Below are positions 25,237 to 33,135 of a stretch of 33,970 nt of DNA, in pieces (position 1 is the stretch's first letter; each line of letters opens with the position of its first letter). Source of the stretch: Bdellovibrionales bacterium RIFOXYD1_FULL_55_31 (GTDB lineage Bacteria; Bdellovibrionota; UBA1018). Made by a program: the position numbers and the translations under genes. Where the stretch lies: positions 1 through 33,970 of the forward strand of contig MEQK01000165.1 in NCBI GenBank assembly GCA_001770175.1, given 5' to 3'. The notes beneath the pieces were generated by a model, which saw only the letters and a program-made list of their open reading frames with translations, did not search any database and had not been told where the DNA came from.

Positions 25237-25968
25237 TCACTCCAGAATCGCCGTCAAAACCTCATTTGTCTTCACCAGCGTCTCAAAAAAGGAATCAGGT
25301 CCGGCTCGCAGGATTTCGTCGCGATACTCAGGCCGGCCCGTCCCGACCGCGATCGCACGGACTCCTAGCGACTTTCCGCAGTTTACGTCATGGACGGTAT
25401 CGCCGATGATGACGACTTCCTTTCCCTGGAAATGAAGATCGAGTTCCGCACGCGCTCGGGCAACGGCGATTTCGGGAAGCCGATAACGGTCGGAATGGTC
25501 ATCACCGAATGCGCCGATATGAAACGAGGGCGCGAAGTAGTGATCGATTCGGACGGATGCGAGCTTCAAGCGTGCACCGTCGCGTACATTGCCCGTTAAA
25601 AGCCCGATCGTGACTTCGGTGCGTCCGATAAGTGCGTTCAGCAGTTCATGCACCCCGGGCAAAAGCTCGACCTCGGAGGCGGCGCGGCCCGCGGCAACGG
25701 CCGCCTTGAGCTGACCAATATACCCCGCGATCATTTGATCGATCACGTCCTCGATGATCGAATGACCCGAGGAACCGGTTTTCGCCAGCACCTCGGCACA
25801 GATCTGGCGGTCCGTTTTCCCGCTGAAGGCCACTCTCGGAAACGGACAACTAGGGAACACGCCCCTGAACCCGGCCTCGAAGCATTCACGCCAGAGCTTG
25901 CCGCCATTCAGGAGAGTTCCATCGATATCGAAAAGGACCAGCCGTTTCATTCTTTGGAAGAGTAGCAT
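25237..25968 (-). CDS. HAD-superfamily phosphatase (phosphoglycolate-phosphatase-like)
   Basis: 243 residues. Motif I is DIDGT (D14/D16), motif II LLTGN, and motif IV GDTVHD near residue 195, with a helical cap domain (about 25-95), the subfamily-I layout shared by Gph and beta-phosphoglucomutase relatives. A cytoplasmic phosphomonoesterase is expected; the substrate cannot be read from the sequence. An alternative start at ATG 25950 (MKRLVLFDIDG) fits the family better; neither start has a strong ribosome-binding site. It converges on the previous gene (12 bases between stops) and is divergent from the Nudix-HAD gene with about 35 bases between starts. Confidence 0.92.
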   Translation of the reverse strand: MLLFQRMKRLVLFDIDGTLLNGGKLWRECFEAGFRGVFPSCPFPRVAFSGKTDRQICAEVLAKTGSSGHSIIEDVIDQMIAGYIGQLKAAVAAGRAASEVELLPGVHELLNALIGRTEVTIGLLTGNVRDGARLKLASVRIDHYFAPSFHIGAFGDDHSDRYRLPEIAVARARAELDLHFQGKEVVIIGDTVHDVNCGKSLGVRAIAVGTGRPEYRDEILRAGPDSFFETLVKTNEVLTAILE

Positions 25969-26003
25969 AAATTTTCCGAAGAGGTTAGAGTCGGCAACCA
26001 GTG

Positions 26004-27074
26004 ATGAAACCCGCTCCCCAGATTGAATTCCTCAGTTTCTTTCCGGCAACCGCTTCAGATCCCGATCTGTCCATAGCGGCCGTTGTTGCGTGGCATCAGG
26101 GTCGATGGGTTTTCGTGAAATCCAAAAATCGGGACACGCTCAGCCTTCCGGTCGGCAGACGCGAACAGGACGAAGACATCATCGCGACGGCGCATCGTGA
26201 GCTATTCGAAGAAACAGGCGCGACCCGGTTTCAGCTCATACCGATGACCCGCTACATCGTTCGCGATTCCGACGGCGGATCTCATGGCGTCCTTTTCTTC
26301 GCCGCGATCGAAGAGCTCGGACCACTTCCGGATTCAGAAATCGAAAAAGTCGTTCTTCTGGATCATTGTCCGCGAGAACTCGCTTATCCCGAAATCCAGA
26401 CCGTGCTTTTCAGGCATGTAATGCGGCAGACCGCACTCTTCCGCAAAATCCAGGGCTATTCGCATCTCATTTGGGACTGGAACGGGACTCTGCTCGACGA
26501 TGTCGCGATTTCCGTCGACGTGATCAGCGACGTACTCAGGGAATATGGACTTCCCGTGATCTCCCTCGAAGAATATCGTTCCGTATTCTCTTTTCCGGTA
26601 ATTGAATATTACCGGAAGCTCGGTTTCGATTTCGGACGGTACAGCTTCGAAGAAGTCGGAGATAAATTCGTCGCCCGGTATCGCGAACGTGCCGCCAGTG
26701 CCCGCCTCTTCGAAGGTGTCTCGCTAACACTTGAAGTTTTGGCGCGCCGAAAAGTCCATCAGTCGATCCTTTCGGCGGCGTCACAGGTTCACCTGGACGA
26801 AATCACCGGACGTCACGGCATCGATCATCTGTTTCAACATATTTTCGGAATCGACAATCATTACGCAGCAAGCAAGCTTGCCCGCGGCCGGGAACTACTC
26901 CGAACGTCGGCGATCGACCCCTCGAAAACGTTGTTCATAGGCGATACGGATCATGACCTCGAAGTCGGACACGCGCTCGGAACCGAAGTTCTTCTGATCG
27001 CGGACGGGCACCAGGACTACAAAACGCTCGCCGCGAAACACCCGAACGTGCTCCGAACGAGATTCGAGGCCTGA
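26004..27074 (+). CDS. Nudix hydrolase-HAD phosphatase fusion protein
   Basis: 356 residues from ATG 26004 (a GTG immediately before it is also in frame). The N-terminal Nudix domain (about 20-145) has a complete Nudix box G-x5-E-x7-REL-x-EE-x-G at residues 52-73 (numbered from the GTG). The C-terminal HAD domain (about 155-350) has motif I DWNGT (D159, N161 in place of the usual second Asp), motif II serine near SILSAAS, lysine near 292, and motif IV GDTDHD at 314-319. The DWNGT variant is common in some HAD groups and need not mean loss of function. The fusion suggests stepwise hydrolysis: Nudix cleaves a diphosphate bond and HAD removes the remaining phosphate. This is inference. Confidence 0.93.
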   Translation: MKPAPQIEFLSFFPATASDPDLSIAAVVAWHQGRWVFVKSKNRDTLSLPVGRREQDEDIIATAHRELFEETGATRFQLIPMTRYIVRDSDGGSHGVLFFAAIEELGPLPDSEIEKVVLLDHCPRELAYPEIQTVLFRHVMRQTALFRKIQGYSHLIWDWNGTLLDDVAISVDVISDVLREYGLPVISLEEYRSVFSFPVIEYYRKLGFDFGRYSFEEVGDKFVARYRERAASARLFEGVSLTLEVLARRKVHQSILSAASQVHLDEITGRHGIDHLFQHIFGIDNHYAASKLARGRELLRTSAIDPSKTLFIGDTDHDLEVGHALGTEVLLIADGHQDYKTLAAKHPNVLRTRFEA

Positions 27075-27081
27075 GCCGCAG

Positions 27082-27115
27082 CTAGTGTCCTGAGTCAGTA
27101 ATAACGTGACAATTG
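27082..27115 (+). repeat. Left terminal inverted repeat of the MITE
   Basis: 34 bases beginning CTAGTGTCC and ending GACAATTG; exact reverse complement of 27317-27350. Confidence 0.9.
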
Positions 27116-27259
27116 AAGAGATCATTTTGACTCGAATCAAGGAGCGAGGAGCGATGCATACTTTTGGTCTGCGAGCGACGAGCGACACAGAGTCGAATCA
27201 AAATGATCCTTCCCAAAGGGCCGGAATCTTCTGTCTTTCTTCTTCGTTGCTCAAAGCTA

Positions 27260-27284
27260 GCAGGCAATAAGCCTGCGTCGCTTT
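27260..27284. terminator. Weak terminator-like hairpin inside the MITE
   Basis: GCAGGC-AATAA-GCCTGC (27260-27276) is followed on the plus strand by GTCG and a run of four T. It lies between convergent genes, so it could end plus-strand transcripts of the Nudix-HAD gene. The T-run is short and offset. Confidence 0.3.
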
Positions 27285-27316
27285 TCGCGCCTTGAAGAAA
27301 ACCAAAATCTTTCTGG

Positions 27317-27350
27317 CAATTGTCACGTTATTACTGACTCAGGACACTAG
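27317..27350 (-). repeat. Right terminal inverted repeat of the MITE
   Basis: 34 bases beginning CAATTGTC and ending GGACACTAG; exact reverse complement of 27082-27115. Confidence 0.9.
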
Positions 27351-27357
27351 GACAAAC

Positions 27358-29739
27358 TCACGGGCCTACGGTTTCGGTAACGGAAACGGGCCAGAGCATC
27401 TCACAGGTTTCTTCCTTGGGCTCTCGGTCTCGCACGAACTTTTCAAGCCGCGTCTGCGAGGGAGGACAATCCGACTTGGCAAGTTTGCCGGTTCTGGAAT
27501 CAATAAGCGCCGTCACCAGATGAGGGCTCACCGGAAACGGCTGGGGTGGTTCACCCCGAAGGGCATCGTTCATAAAATCAACCCAAATGGGAAGAGCGGA
27601 GGTCCCTCCGGTGAGAACGATTTTTCGCCGGCCGCGATCGGAGTCTTTCTCCGATCCGTCGTCCACGAAGCGAGCCTGATCCATTCCTACCCAAACGACA
27701 GCCGTAAGCCGGGGCGTGTATCCGGCAAACCAGCTGTCGCGATGATTGCTGGTCGTGCCTGTTTTGCCAGCCGCAGGCCGGACAAAGCCCATTCTGGCGG
27801 CACTACGGGCCGTCCCTTCCGAAAAAACAGATTGGAGCATGTCGGTCAGTAAGTCTGCCGGCCCCGGTGCGATGACATCACGAGGATGGTGAACGAATCG
27901 GGCGTAGTCGGTCCCGTCATCCTTTGTAATCCCGCGGATCACCGTGAACTCATGCTGAACACCATGGTTGGCGAAAGTCGCGTAAACGCGAAGAAGCTCG
28001 ATCGGAGATAACTCAGCGACCCCGAGAGAAAGAGACGGGACAGGAAGAAGTTCCGATTCGATGCCGATCGCTCTCGAAAGTTTTATGACATTTTCGATTC
28101 CGATCTCGAATCCGAGTCTGGCGGCGACAGTATTAATCGAGTGGGCAAGCGCGTCACGGTAAGTCAGCCAGCTTCTGAACTCTTTTTCGTAATTCTTGGG
28201 CGACCAGGTCTGCCGTCCCCGGTCAAAGGTCAGTTTCCAGGGCCCATCCTCCGCCGGATGACTGGGACCATAGGAAATTCCGTTCGCATCTTCGCCTTTT
28301 TCCATGGCTGCGAGGTAGACCAGTGGTTTGAAAGTCGAGCCGACCTGTCGCTTCATGTTCAGTATGCGGTTGAAGGTCGACTGCGCATAGCTTCGTCCCC
28401 CGACGAGAGCCCGGATAAAACCGTTCGTATGATCCACGGCGGCGAGCGCCCCTTCAAGGCGATCGGGAGAGGTTATCTTGAAGCGTTTCTCGAGGTCGGT
28501 AATCCCCGCCGCCACGGCTTTTTGCGCAGAGGAATTGAGAATCGGATCCAGAGTAGTGTAAACGCGAAAACCGGCCTGCGTTATTTCCTGCTCGGTCATC
28601 CGGTCTTTGAGCTTTCGGATCAGTTCCGCCTTAACGAAATCCGCGAAATAAGGTGCCTTGTTCGCCGTCATTTGCGGCGGAGCGAGGCGAATCGGGAGTT
28701 TCAGGGCCTCCTCCGCCTCCCCTTCTGCGATTTGCCCCGTTTCCACCATCTTGCGGAGTACGAGCCGCTGCCGTTCAAGCGCGCGATCCCTGAATCGGTA
28801 GGGCGAGTAGTACCCCGGCCCGCGGATCAACCCGGCCATGAGCGCGATTTCCGCCAAGTTGAGCTCCCGAAGCCGCTTGCCGAAAAAATGCTTCGCACCC
28901 TCGGCAACACCGTGAACCTCAAGATTTCCGATCTGTCCGAGATAAACCTCGTTGAGATAGCGTTCAAGAATCTGTTCCTTGCTGAACCGGGCCTCGAGGA
29001 AAAGCGCAAGGAAGATCTCATTCAGCTTGCGAAAAATGTTTTTCGTTCTCCGGGCCATGAGATTCTTGACGAGCTGCTGGGTGATCGTGCTTCCGCCTTG
29101 AGCGAAGGAAAATGTCTTCAGATTAACCCAGATCGCGCGCGCGATTCCGCGCGGATCGAGTCCCATGTGTTCCTCGAAATGCTGATCCTCGACGGCCGTG
29201 ATCGCCTTCCATACCAGAGGAGGGATCTCATTTTCGTCCTTCCCATCCCAAAAGACAAGTTCGCGCACTTCGTCTCTCTTCCCTGCCCTGGATAAGGTTG
29301 CGACGATTTCGGGCTCCAAAAAAAGTTCCTGGATTTCCAGTCCTTCAACGTCAATCGATTGCAGAGGAGCATCTGCGGCATTCGAGCTGAATTTCAGCCG
29401 TACCGTTCGATTAACCGCATCAAAAGTGGGATGTCCCTCCGGGATCAGGTAAGAGGGATATGAGATCGGATGAAGCTGAAAGGTGATTTCGGCGCTCTCC
29501 TGCGTCGAAGCCAAAGCCCCCCCTTGAAGATACCCCAGGCTCCTTAGCCTGCTTTCGATCTTCTGTCGTGGATCAAGATTCGCGACTCGGCTGACATCGG
29601 AGAAAATCCGGGTCGGGATAAACTGCTCTGTTTGATTAAACGCGTCCTGGAGTTGGCCGTACAGGCTCCATAAATAGGCACCGAATGCAGCAGCAGAAAC
29701 GAGAAATGCGATGGATGCGAAAGTTACGACGCGCCGCAC
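27358..29739 (-). CDS. mrcB: Bifunctional penicillin-binding protein, PBP1B-like (class A)
   Basis: Polymerises and cross-links peptidoglycan from lipid II. 793 residues: membrane anchor (about 5-27), a UB2H-like domain (about 45-120) typical of PBP1B and used by outer-membrane activators such as LpoB, GT51 transglycosylase (about 165-345, catalytic E184 in AVEDQHFEEH, and GGSTITQQLVKN), and transpeptidase (about 425-745) with S468-TFK, S534-IN and K659-TG. All catalytic residues are intact. The start is GTG 29739 with GGAG about 10 bases upstream. Divergent from the outer-membrane protein gene. The short C-terminal tail has two cysteines (SDCPP and ETCEM) outside the cytoplasm that could form a disulfide. 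Confidence 0.96.
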   Translation of the reverse strand: MRRVVTFASIAFLVSAAAFGAYLWSLYGQLQDAFNQTEQFIPTRIFSDVSRVANLDPRQKIESRLRSLGYLQGGALASTQESAEITFQLHPISYPSYLIPEGHPTFDAVNRTVRLKFSSNAADAPLQSIDVEGLEIQELFLEPEIVATLSRAGKRDEVRELVFWDGKDENEIPPLVWKAITAVEDQHFEEHMGLDPRGIARAIWVNLKTFSFAQGGSTITQQLVKNLMARRTKNIFRKLNEIFLALFLEARFSKEQILERYLNEVYLGQIGNLEVHGVAEGAKHFFGKRLRELNLAEIALMAGLIRGPGYYSPYRFRDRALERQRLVLRKMVETGQIAEGEAEEALKLPIRLAPPQMTANKAPYFADFVKAELIRKLKDRMTEQEITQAGFRVYTTLDPILNSSAQKAVAAGITDLEKRFKITSPDRLEGALAAVDHTNGFIRALVGGRSYAQSTFNRILNMKRQVGSTFKPLVYLAAMEKGEDANGISYGPSHPAEDGPWKLTFDRGRQTWSPKNYEKEFRSWLTYRDALAHSINTVAARLGFEIGIENVIKLSRAIGIESELLPVPSLSLGVAELSPIELLRVYATFANHGVQHEFTVIRGITKDDGTDYARFVHHPRDVIAPGPADLLTDMLQSVFSEGTARSAARMGFVRPAAGKTGTTSNHRDSWFAGYTPRLTAVVWVGMDQARFVDDGSEKDSDRGRRKIVLTGGTSALPIWVDFMNDALRGEPPQPFPVSPHLVTALIDSRTGKLAKSDCPPSQTRLEKFVRDREPKEETCEMLWPVSVTETVGP

Positions 29740-29753
29740 GCGAACTTATCTCC

Positions 29754-29782
29754 TTGACTGGATTCAGGCCGGTCAATAAAAC
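29754..29782 (+). promoter_or_regulatory. Putative promoter of the outer-membrane protein gene
   Basis: TTGACT (29754-29759) and TAAAAC (29777-29782) with a 17-base spacer; matches to consensus are 5/6 and 4/6. It would give a leader of about 100 bases containing the hairpin at 29808-29827. Confidence 0.35.
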
Positions 29783-29807
29783 CTTGCATACCTCACTTGA
29801 ATGATCA

Positions 29808-29827
29808 AGTCGCGATTCGCCGCGACT
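29808..29827 (+). promoter_or_regulatory. Hairpin in the 5' leader of the outer-membrane protein gene
   Basis: AGTCGCG, 6-base loop, CGCGACT: a perfect 7-base-pair GC-rich stem 61 bases upstream of the start. No T-run follows, so it is not a terminator. It may stabilise the mRNA, as leader hairpins do for abundant outer-membrane proteins. Confidence 0.4.
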
Positions 29828-29888
29828 CGCTGAGAGCCTGGGGTTAGGCAACAACAACCGAGTGATGGGAAACAGATAGGAGCGCCCG

Positions 29889-31406
29889 TTGAAAACATTC
29901 ATTGCTGTCGTAACATTGGCTCTGCTGGTCGCTGCGGCCAACCTTTCGGGAATTCGAAGCGCCTCGGCCATGGAATTGGATTGGGGCGGCCAATTTCGGG
30001 CCGAAGCGAACATGATTCACAATTACACGATGGATAGCTCTGATAAGGTTTCGCCCGATGCTCGACTGGGTCAGGGCGGCTATTACATCCCACCAGCTGG
30101 ATCGAATAGCGCGAACTTCCAAAATCTTTTTCTGAAGCTTCGTCCGAAGCTGGTCGTGAACGACAACATCTATGTTCGTTCGGAATGGTGGTTCGGTGAC
30201 CCGATCTTCGGGCTATATGGGAATGCCGCTCCCTATACCCCGGATCAACGACAGTTCTATTCAACCCAATCGCGTGGATCCACGATCACAGCTCAGCGAT
30301 TCTGGGCGGAAATTCTCAGCGACTTCGGGACTTTTCATCTCGGAAGAGCACCACTGCACTGGGGCTTGGGAATTGTTTGGAACAGCGGCGACAACCTTTG
30401 GGACCGCTATGAATCGACGGGCGACGTTATCCGGCTCGTTTCGAAATTCGGAGCATTCTCCTTCATCCCAAGCTACGTTTCTTATTCGATGGGCAATACT
30501 GTCGGTGGCTCATGCACTTACGTCGCGGGAACGGGTTGCGTACCCACGGGTTCCGGCGGCCAGATGACCGACTACTCCCTGATTCTGAAATACGAAAACC
30601 CCGATGAAGAACTCGAAGGTGGAGTGAACTTCATCAAGCGCATCGCTGGCGCGAGCCAGGACCCAGGCGTCCCCGCCGGGACTGCCGGATACCGCGGACT
30701 GCGCGGTGTTCCCGAGGGGATGAACTATAACACTTGGGATCTCTTCGGTCGCAAGAAGCTAGGAAAGTTCATGCTTGCCGGTGAAGTTCCGATCACGACC
30801 GGGCACATCGGTGGTGTGGATTATTCCAGCTACGCCATCGCCGCCGAAGTCGACTGGAAGCTCACGGAGATGTGGCAAGTCGACTTACGCGCAGGACATG
30901 CCCCCGGCTCGGTGGACAAGGTCTTTTACTTCAACCCGAACTATCATCTCGGGATGATCATGTTCAATTACCAGCTGGCTAATATGAGCGGCCTCCAGAC
31001 CCTCAATAACCCAGCCGCGACTCCATCCCTGCTCGCCTCCCCTTACGACAATCCAATCGTGAACGCGAACTACTTGTCGATCAAAGGACATTTGAAGACA
31101 GACAAATGGGACTTCCACGCGACTTGGGCATACGCCAAAGCCGTGCATCCTGCTGTTGCCGGACAAAGCTTTTTTAACACTTGGACCCGGAATGTCGTGG
31201 TCGCAAACACGAATCAGGATAGCTCGCTCGGATGGGAAATGGACTACGGCGCTCTGTTTCAGTGGGATGACAATTTCCAGTTTGGAGCGGACATTGGGTT
31301 TTATTTCCCCGGCGCATTTTACAAGTTTTCCAATGCAGCGAGCGGTGTGGAAAACGCAACCAATACCGTGTGGGCCACCAATTTTCGCGCCGGGGTGAAC
31401 TTTTAG
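29889..31406 (+). CDS. Outer-membrane beta-barrel protein (porin-like), unknown specificity
   Basis: 505 residues from TTG 29889, supported by AGGAG (29878-29882) 6 bases upstream. The signal peptide ends SASA near residue 27. The mature protein is made of alternating-residue beta strands rich in Trp/Tyr/Phe with Gly/Asn/Asp-rich turns, and its last residue is phenylalanine (RAGVNF), the usual BAM recognition end. The length suits a 16-20 strand barrel. Two cysteines (GGSCTY and GTGCVP) about 8 residues apart could form a loop disulfide. I cannot name the substrate; it is not a plain OmpA or TonB receptor, having no plug or peptidoglycan domain. Convergent with fliL, 37 bases apart. Confidence 0.88.
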   Translation: MKTFIAVVTLALLVAAANLSGIRSASAMELDWGGQFRAEANMIHNYTMDSSDKVSPDARLGQGGYYIPPAGSNSANFQNLFLKLRPKLVVNDNIYVRSEWWFGDPIFGLYGNAAPYTPDQRQFYSTQSRGSTITAQRFWAEILSDFGTFHLGRAPLHWGLGIVWNSGDNLWDRYESTGDVIRLVSKFGAFSFIPSYVSYSMGNTVGGSCTYVAGTGCVPTGSGGQMTDYSLILKYENPDEELEGGVNFIKRIAGASQDPGVPAGTAGYRGLRGVPEGMNYNTWDLFGRKKLGKFMLAGEVPITTGHIGGVDYSSYAIAAEVDWKLTEMWQVDLRAGHAPGSVDKVFYFNPNYHLGMIMFNYQLANMSGLQTLNNPAATPSLLASPYDNPIVNANYLSIKGHLKTDKWDFHATWAYAKAVHPAVAGQSFFNTWTRNVVVANTNQDSSLGWEMDYGALFQWDDNFQFGADIGFYFPGAFYKFSNAASGVENATNTVWATNFRAGVNF

Positions 31407-31443
31407 TTCAAGAGCTTCTCGCCGCTATTGCCGATACTGCCCA

Positions 31444-32010
31444 TTATTGAACGATAAACTGGGTGAAGTAGATATTTGTTACCAGTCCGTCGCGTGCGGC
31501 TTCCTCGGAAGCTTTTGCGACTATCTGATTGACTGATTCGAGGAGCTGGGTACGAAGCAAGTACCGCCCTTGCACGGTTGTCAATTCCTTGAAACCCTTT
31601 CGCCCAAGGAGAGAAATAAATTTATCCATGATGATGGGACGCAGGGTTTCAATGACCTCTTTTTTACTGCCGTCCCTGATTTCAAGTGCAAACCCCACCG
31701 TCGAATAGTGGAGCTTTCCTTCGATCTGCTGTGAAGTGCCATCCGCCGCTCTGGGCTGTTGGGGAACGGGTTCGATATTCACGATGACAGGCTCGAAGGT
31801 AATTGTAGCAGGGGTGGCAAGTGGCCCCGGACTGGCGTGAACGCTCGCGAGCCTTGTACGTTCGCCGTGCTCCGTAATTGCCGGACGTTTGTAGACAAGC
31901 TTCGTGTAAAAAAGCACTCCCGCCGCCCCGAGCGCGACCACCACGTTCAGGATGACGACAATGAGAGGCCCCTTATTGAACGCTCCTTTGAGCTTGTCTG
32001 CAGTACCCAC
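31444..32010 (-). CDS. fliL: Flagellar basal body-associated protein FliL
   Basis: 188 residues. FliL rings surround the flagellar stator and support torque. It has a short cytoplasmic N-terminus, one membrane segment (about 16-37), a Pro-rich linker (about 45-70) and the periplasmic FliL domain (about 75-188; KLHYSTVGFALEIRD, then RPIIMDKFISLLGRKGFKEL and C-terminal NIYFTQFIVQ, the conserved end). The start is GTG 32010, with no clear ribosome-binding site, 11 bases after the alanine dehydrogenase stop; translation may depend on coupling. No other flagellar gene is nearby, which is unusual because fliL normally sits beside fliM/fliN or motAB. Confidence 0.88.
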   Translation of the reverse strand: MGTADKLKGAFNKGPLIVVILNVVVALGAAGVLFYTKLVYKRPAITEHGERTRLASVHASPGPLATPATITFEPVIVNIEPVPQQPRAADGTSQQIEGKLHYSTVGFALEIRDGSKKEVIETLRPIIMDKFISLLGRKGFKELTTVQGRYLLRTQLLESVNQIVAKASEEAARDGLVTNIYFTQFIVQ

Positions 32011-32021
32011 TGATCATCAGT

Positions 32022-33128
32022 TTAAACTCGAACGGCCTCGAAGGGCAACCCGAGATCATCAGCGACCTGCTTATAAGCCACTTTGCCGTTCAGGATGTTC
32101 ACGCCGCGGGAGAGGGCCTCGTCTCGCGACACCGCTTCTTTCCAGCCCAGATTTGCGATCATAAGAGCGTATTTGAGGGTCACGTTCGTGAGCGCATAGG
32201 TCGAAGTCCTCGGGACAGCACCCGGCATGTTCGGAACAGCATAATGAATGACCCCGTCAACCGTATACGTCGGATGTTCGTGACTCGTGGGACGACAAGT
32301 CTCGACTGTCCCCCCCTGATCGACCGAAACGTCTACAATGACGCTGCCAGGCTGCATCTTTGAAACCATTTCACGGGTGACCAGTTTAGGGGCCTTGGCG
32401 CCCGGCACGAGAACGGCACCGATCACCAGGTCAGCTCGGGTCACGGTCCGTTCGATCTGTTCGCTATTGGAATAAAGAGTACTGACATCGCTGCCAAAAA
32501 TGTCGGCGAGATAGTCCAAACGGGCCACATTGACGTCCATAATGGTCACTTTGGCGCCAAGCCCAGCGGCCATTTTCGCCGCATTGACCCCGACTACGCC
32601 TCCCCCCAGGACAACGACTCTGGCCCGTTCGACGCCGGTCACCCCGCCCAGGAGAATACCTTTTCCTCCATGATCGTGCTGAAGATAGGTCGCTCCGATC
32701 TGAGTCGCCATCCGACCCGCGACAGCGCTCATCGGCGCAAGAAGAGGAAGCGCGCCGTCGTGAGTCTGAATCGTTTCGTAGGCGATTCCGACGATTTTCC
32801 GCTCCATCAGCGCCTTGGCGAGCCGTTCGTCAGCGGCCAGATGAAGATAAGTGTAAAGAATCTGACCTTCTCGCAAGAGCGGATATTCCTCCGGCAAAGG
32901 TTCCTTAACTTTCACGATCATGTCAGCTTTTTCGTAAATTTCCTTTGAACTCTCAATGATCGTGGCGCCCGCGCGTCTATAGTCCTCATTGGAAATACCG
33001 ACCCCCGCGCCGGCATTGAGCTGGACGAGAACCTTGTGTCCGGATTGCGTCAATGTCCGAACTCCCGCAATCACCATCCCGACTCGGTTTTCCTTGTTTT
33101 TGATTTCTCTCAGTACGCCGATAATCAT
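32022..33128 (-). CDS. ald: Alanine dehydrogenase
   Basis: Catalyses NAD-dependent reversible deamination of L-alanine to pyruvate and ammonium. 368 residues, close to the family norm. All key residues match the known enzyme numbering: R15 and K75 (pyruvate binding), H96 (general acid/base) and D270 (catalysis). The Rossmann glycine loop GGGVVG is at 175-180 with D198 reading the NAD ribose. The N-terminal MIIGVLREIKNKENRV is typical. ATG 33128 lies 7 bases after the stop of the MBL hydrolase gene, and fliL follows after 11 bases, so the three form a likely operon. Confidence 0.97.
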   Translation of the reverse strand: MIIGVLREIKNKENRVGMVIAGVRTLTQSGHKVLVQLNAGAGVGISNEDYRRAGATIIESSKEIYEKADMIVKVKEPLPEEYPLLREGQILYTYLHLAADERLAKALMERKIVGIAYETIQTHDGALPLLAPMSAVAGRMATQIGATYLQHDHGGKGILLGGVTGVERARVVVLGGGVVGVNAAKMAAGLGAKVTIMDVNVARLDYLADIFGSDVSTLYSNSEQIERTVTRADLVIGAVLVPGAKAPKLVTREMVSKMQPGSVIVDVSVDQGGTVETCRPTSHEHPTYTVDGVIHYAVPNMPGAVPRTSTYALTNVTLKYALMIANLGWKEAVSRDEALSRGVNILNGKVAYKQVADDLGLPFEAVRV

Positions 33129-33135
33129 GAGACAC

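Larger units (their letters stand above)
27082..27350. mobile_element. MITE-like element with IS630/Tc1-mariner-type ends
   Basis: Perfect 34-base inverted arms (27082-27115 and 27317-27350) end in CTAG on both sides. IS630-type transposons insert at CTAG and duplicate the central TA, which makes the element proper 27085-27347 (263 bases, ends GTGTCCTGAGTC...) flanked by TA. There is no transposase frame inside. The interior has a second inverted repeat (27120-27135 with 27193-27208, one mismatch) and a small hairpin at 27260-27276. It sits between two convergent genes, 7 bases from each stop codon, and interrupts neither. It was presumably mobilised in trans; family assignment rests on ends and target only. 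Confidence 0.8.

Noticed and set aside
27292-27852. Plus-strand frame beginning inside the MITE and running antisense through the PBP gene
   Set aside because: It crosses the element's inverted repeat and the convincing minus-strand gene; the translation has no domain.
28141-29295. Long plus-strand open frame (384 codons) opposite the penicillin-binding protein gene
   Set aside because: The minus-strand product has complete GT51 and transpeptidase motifs; the plus-strand translation shows no domain, and no promoter or ribosome-binding site was seen.
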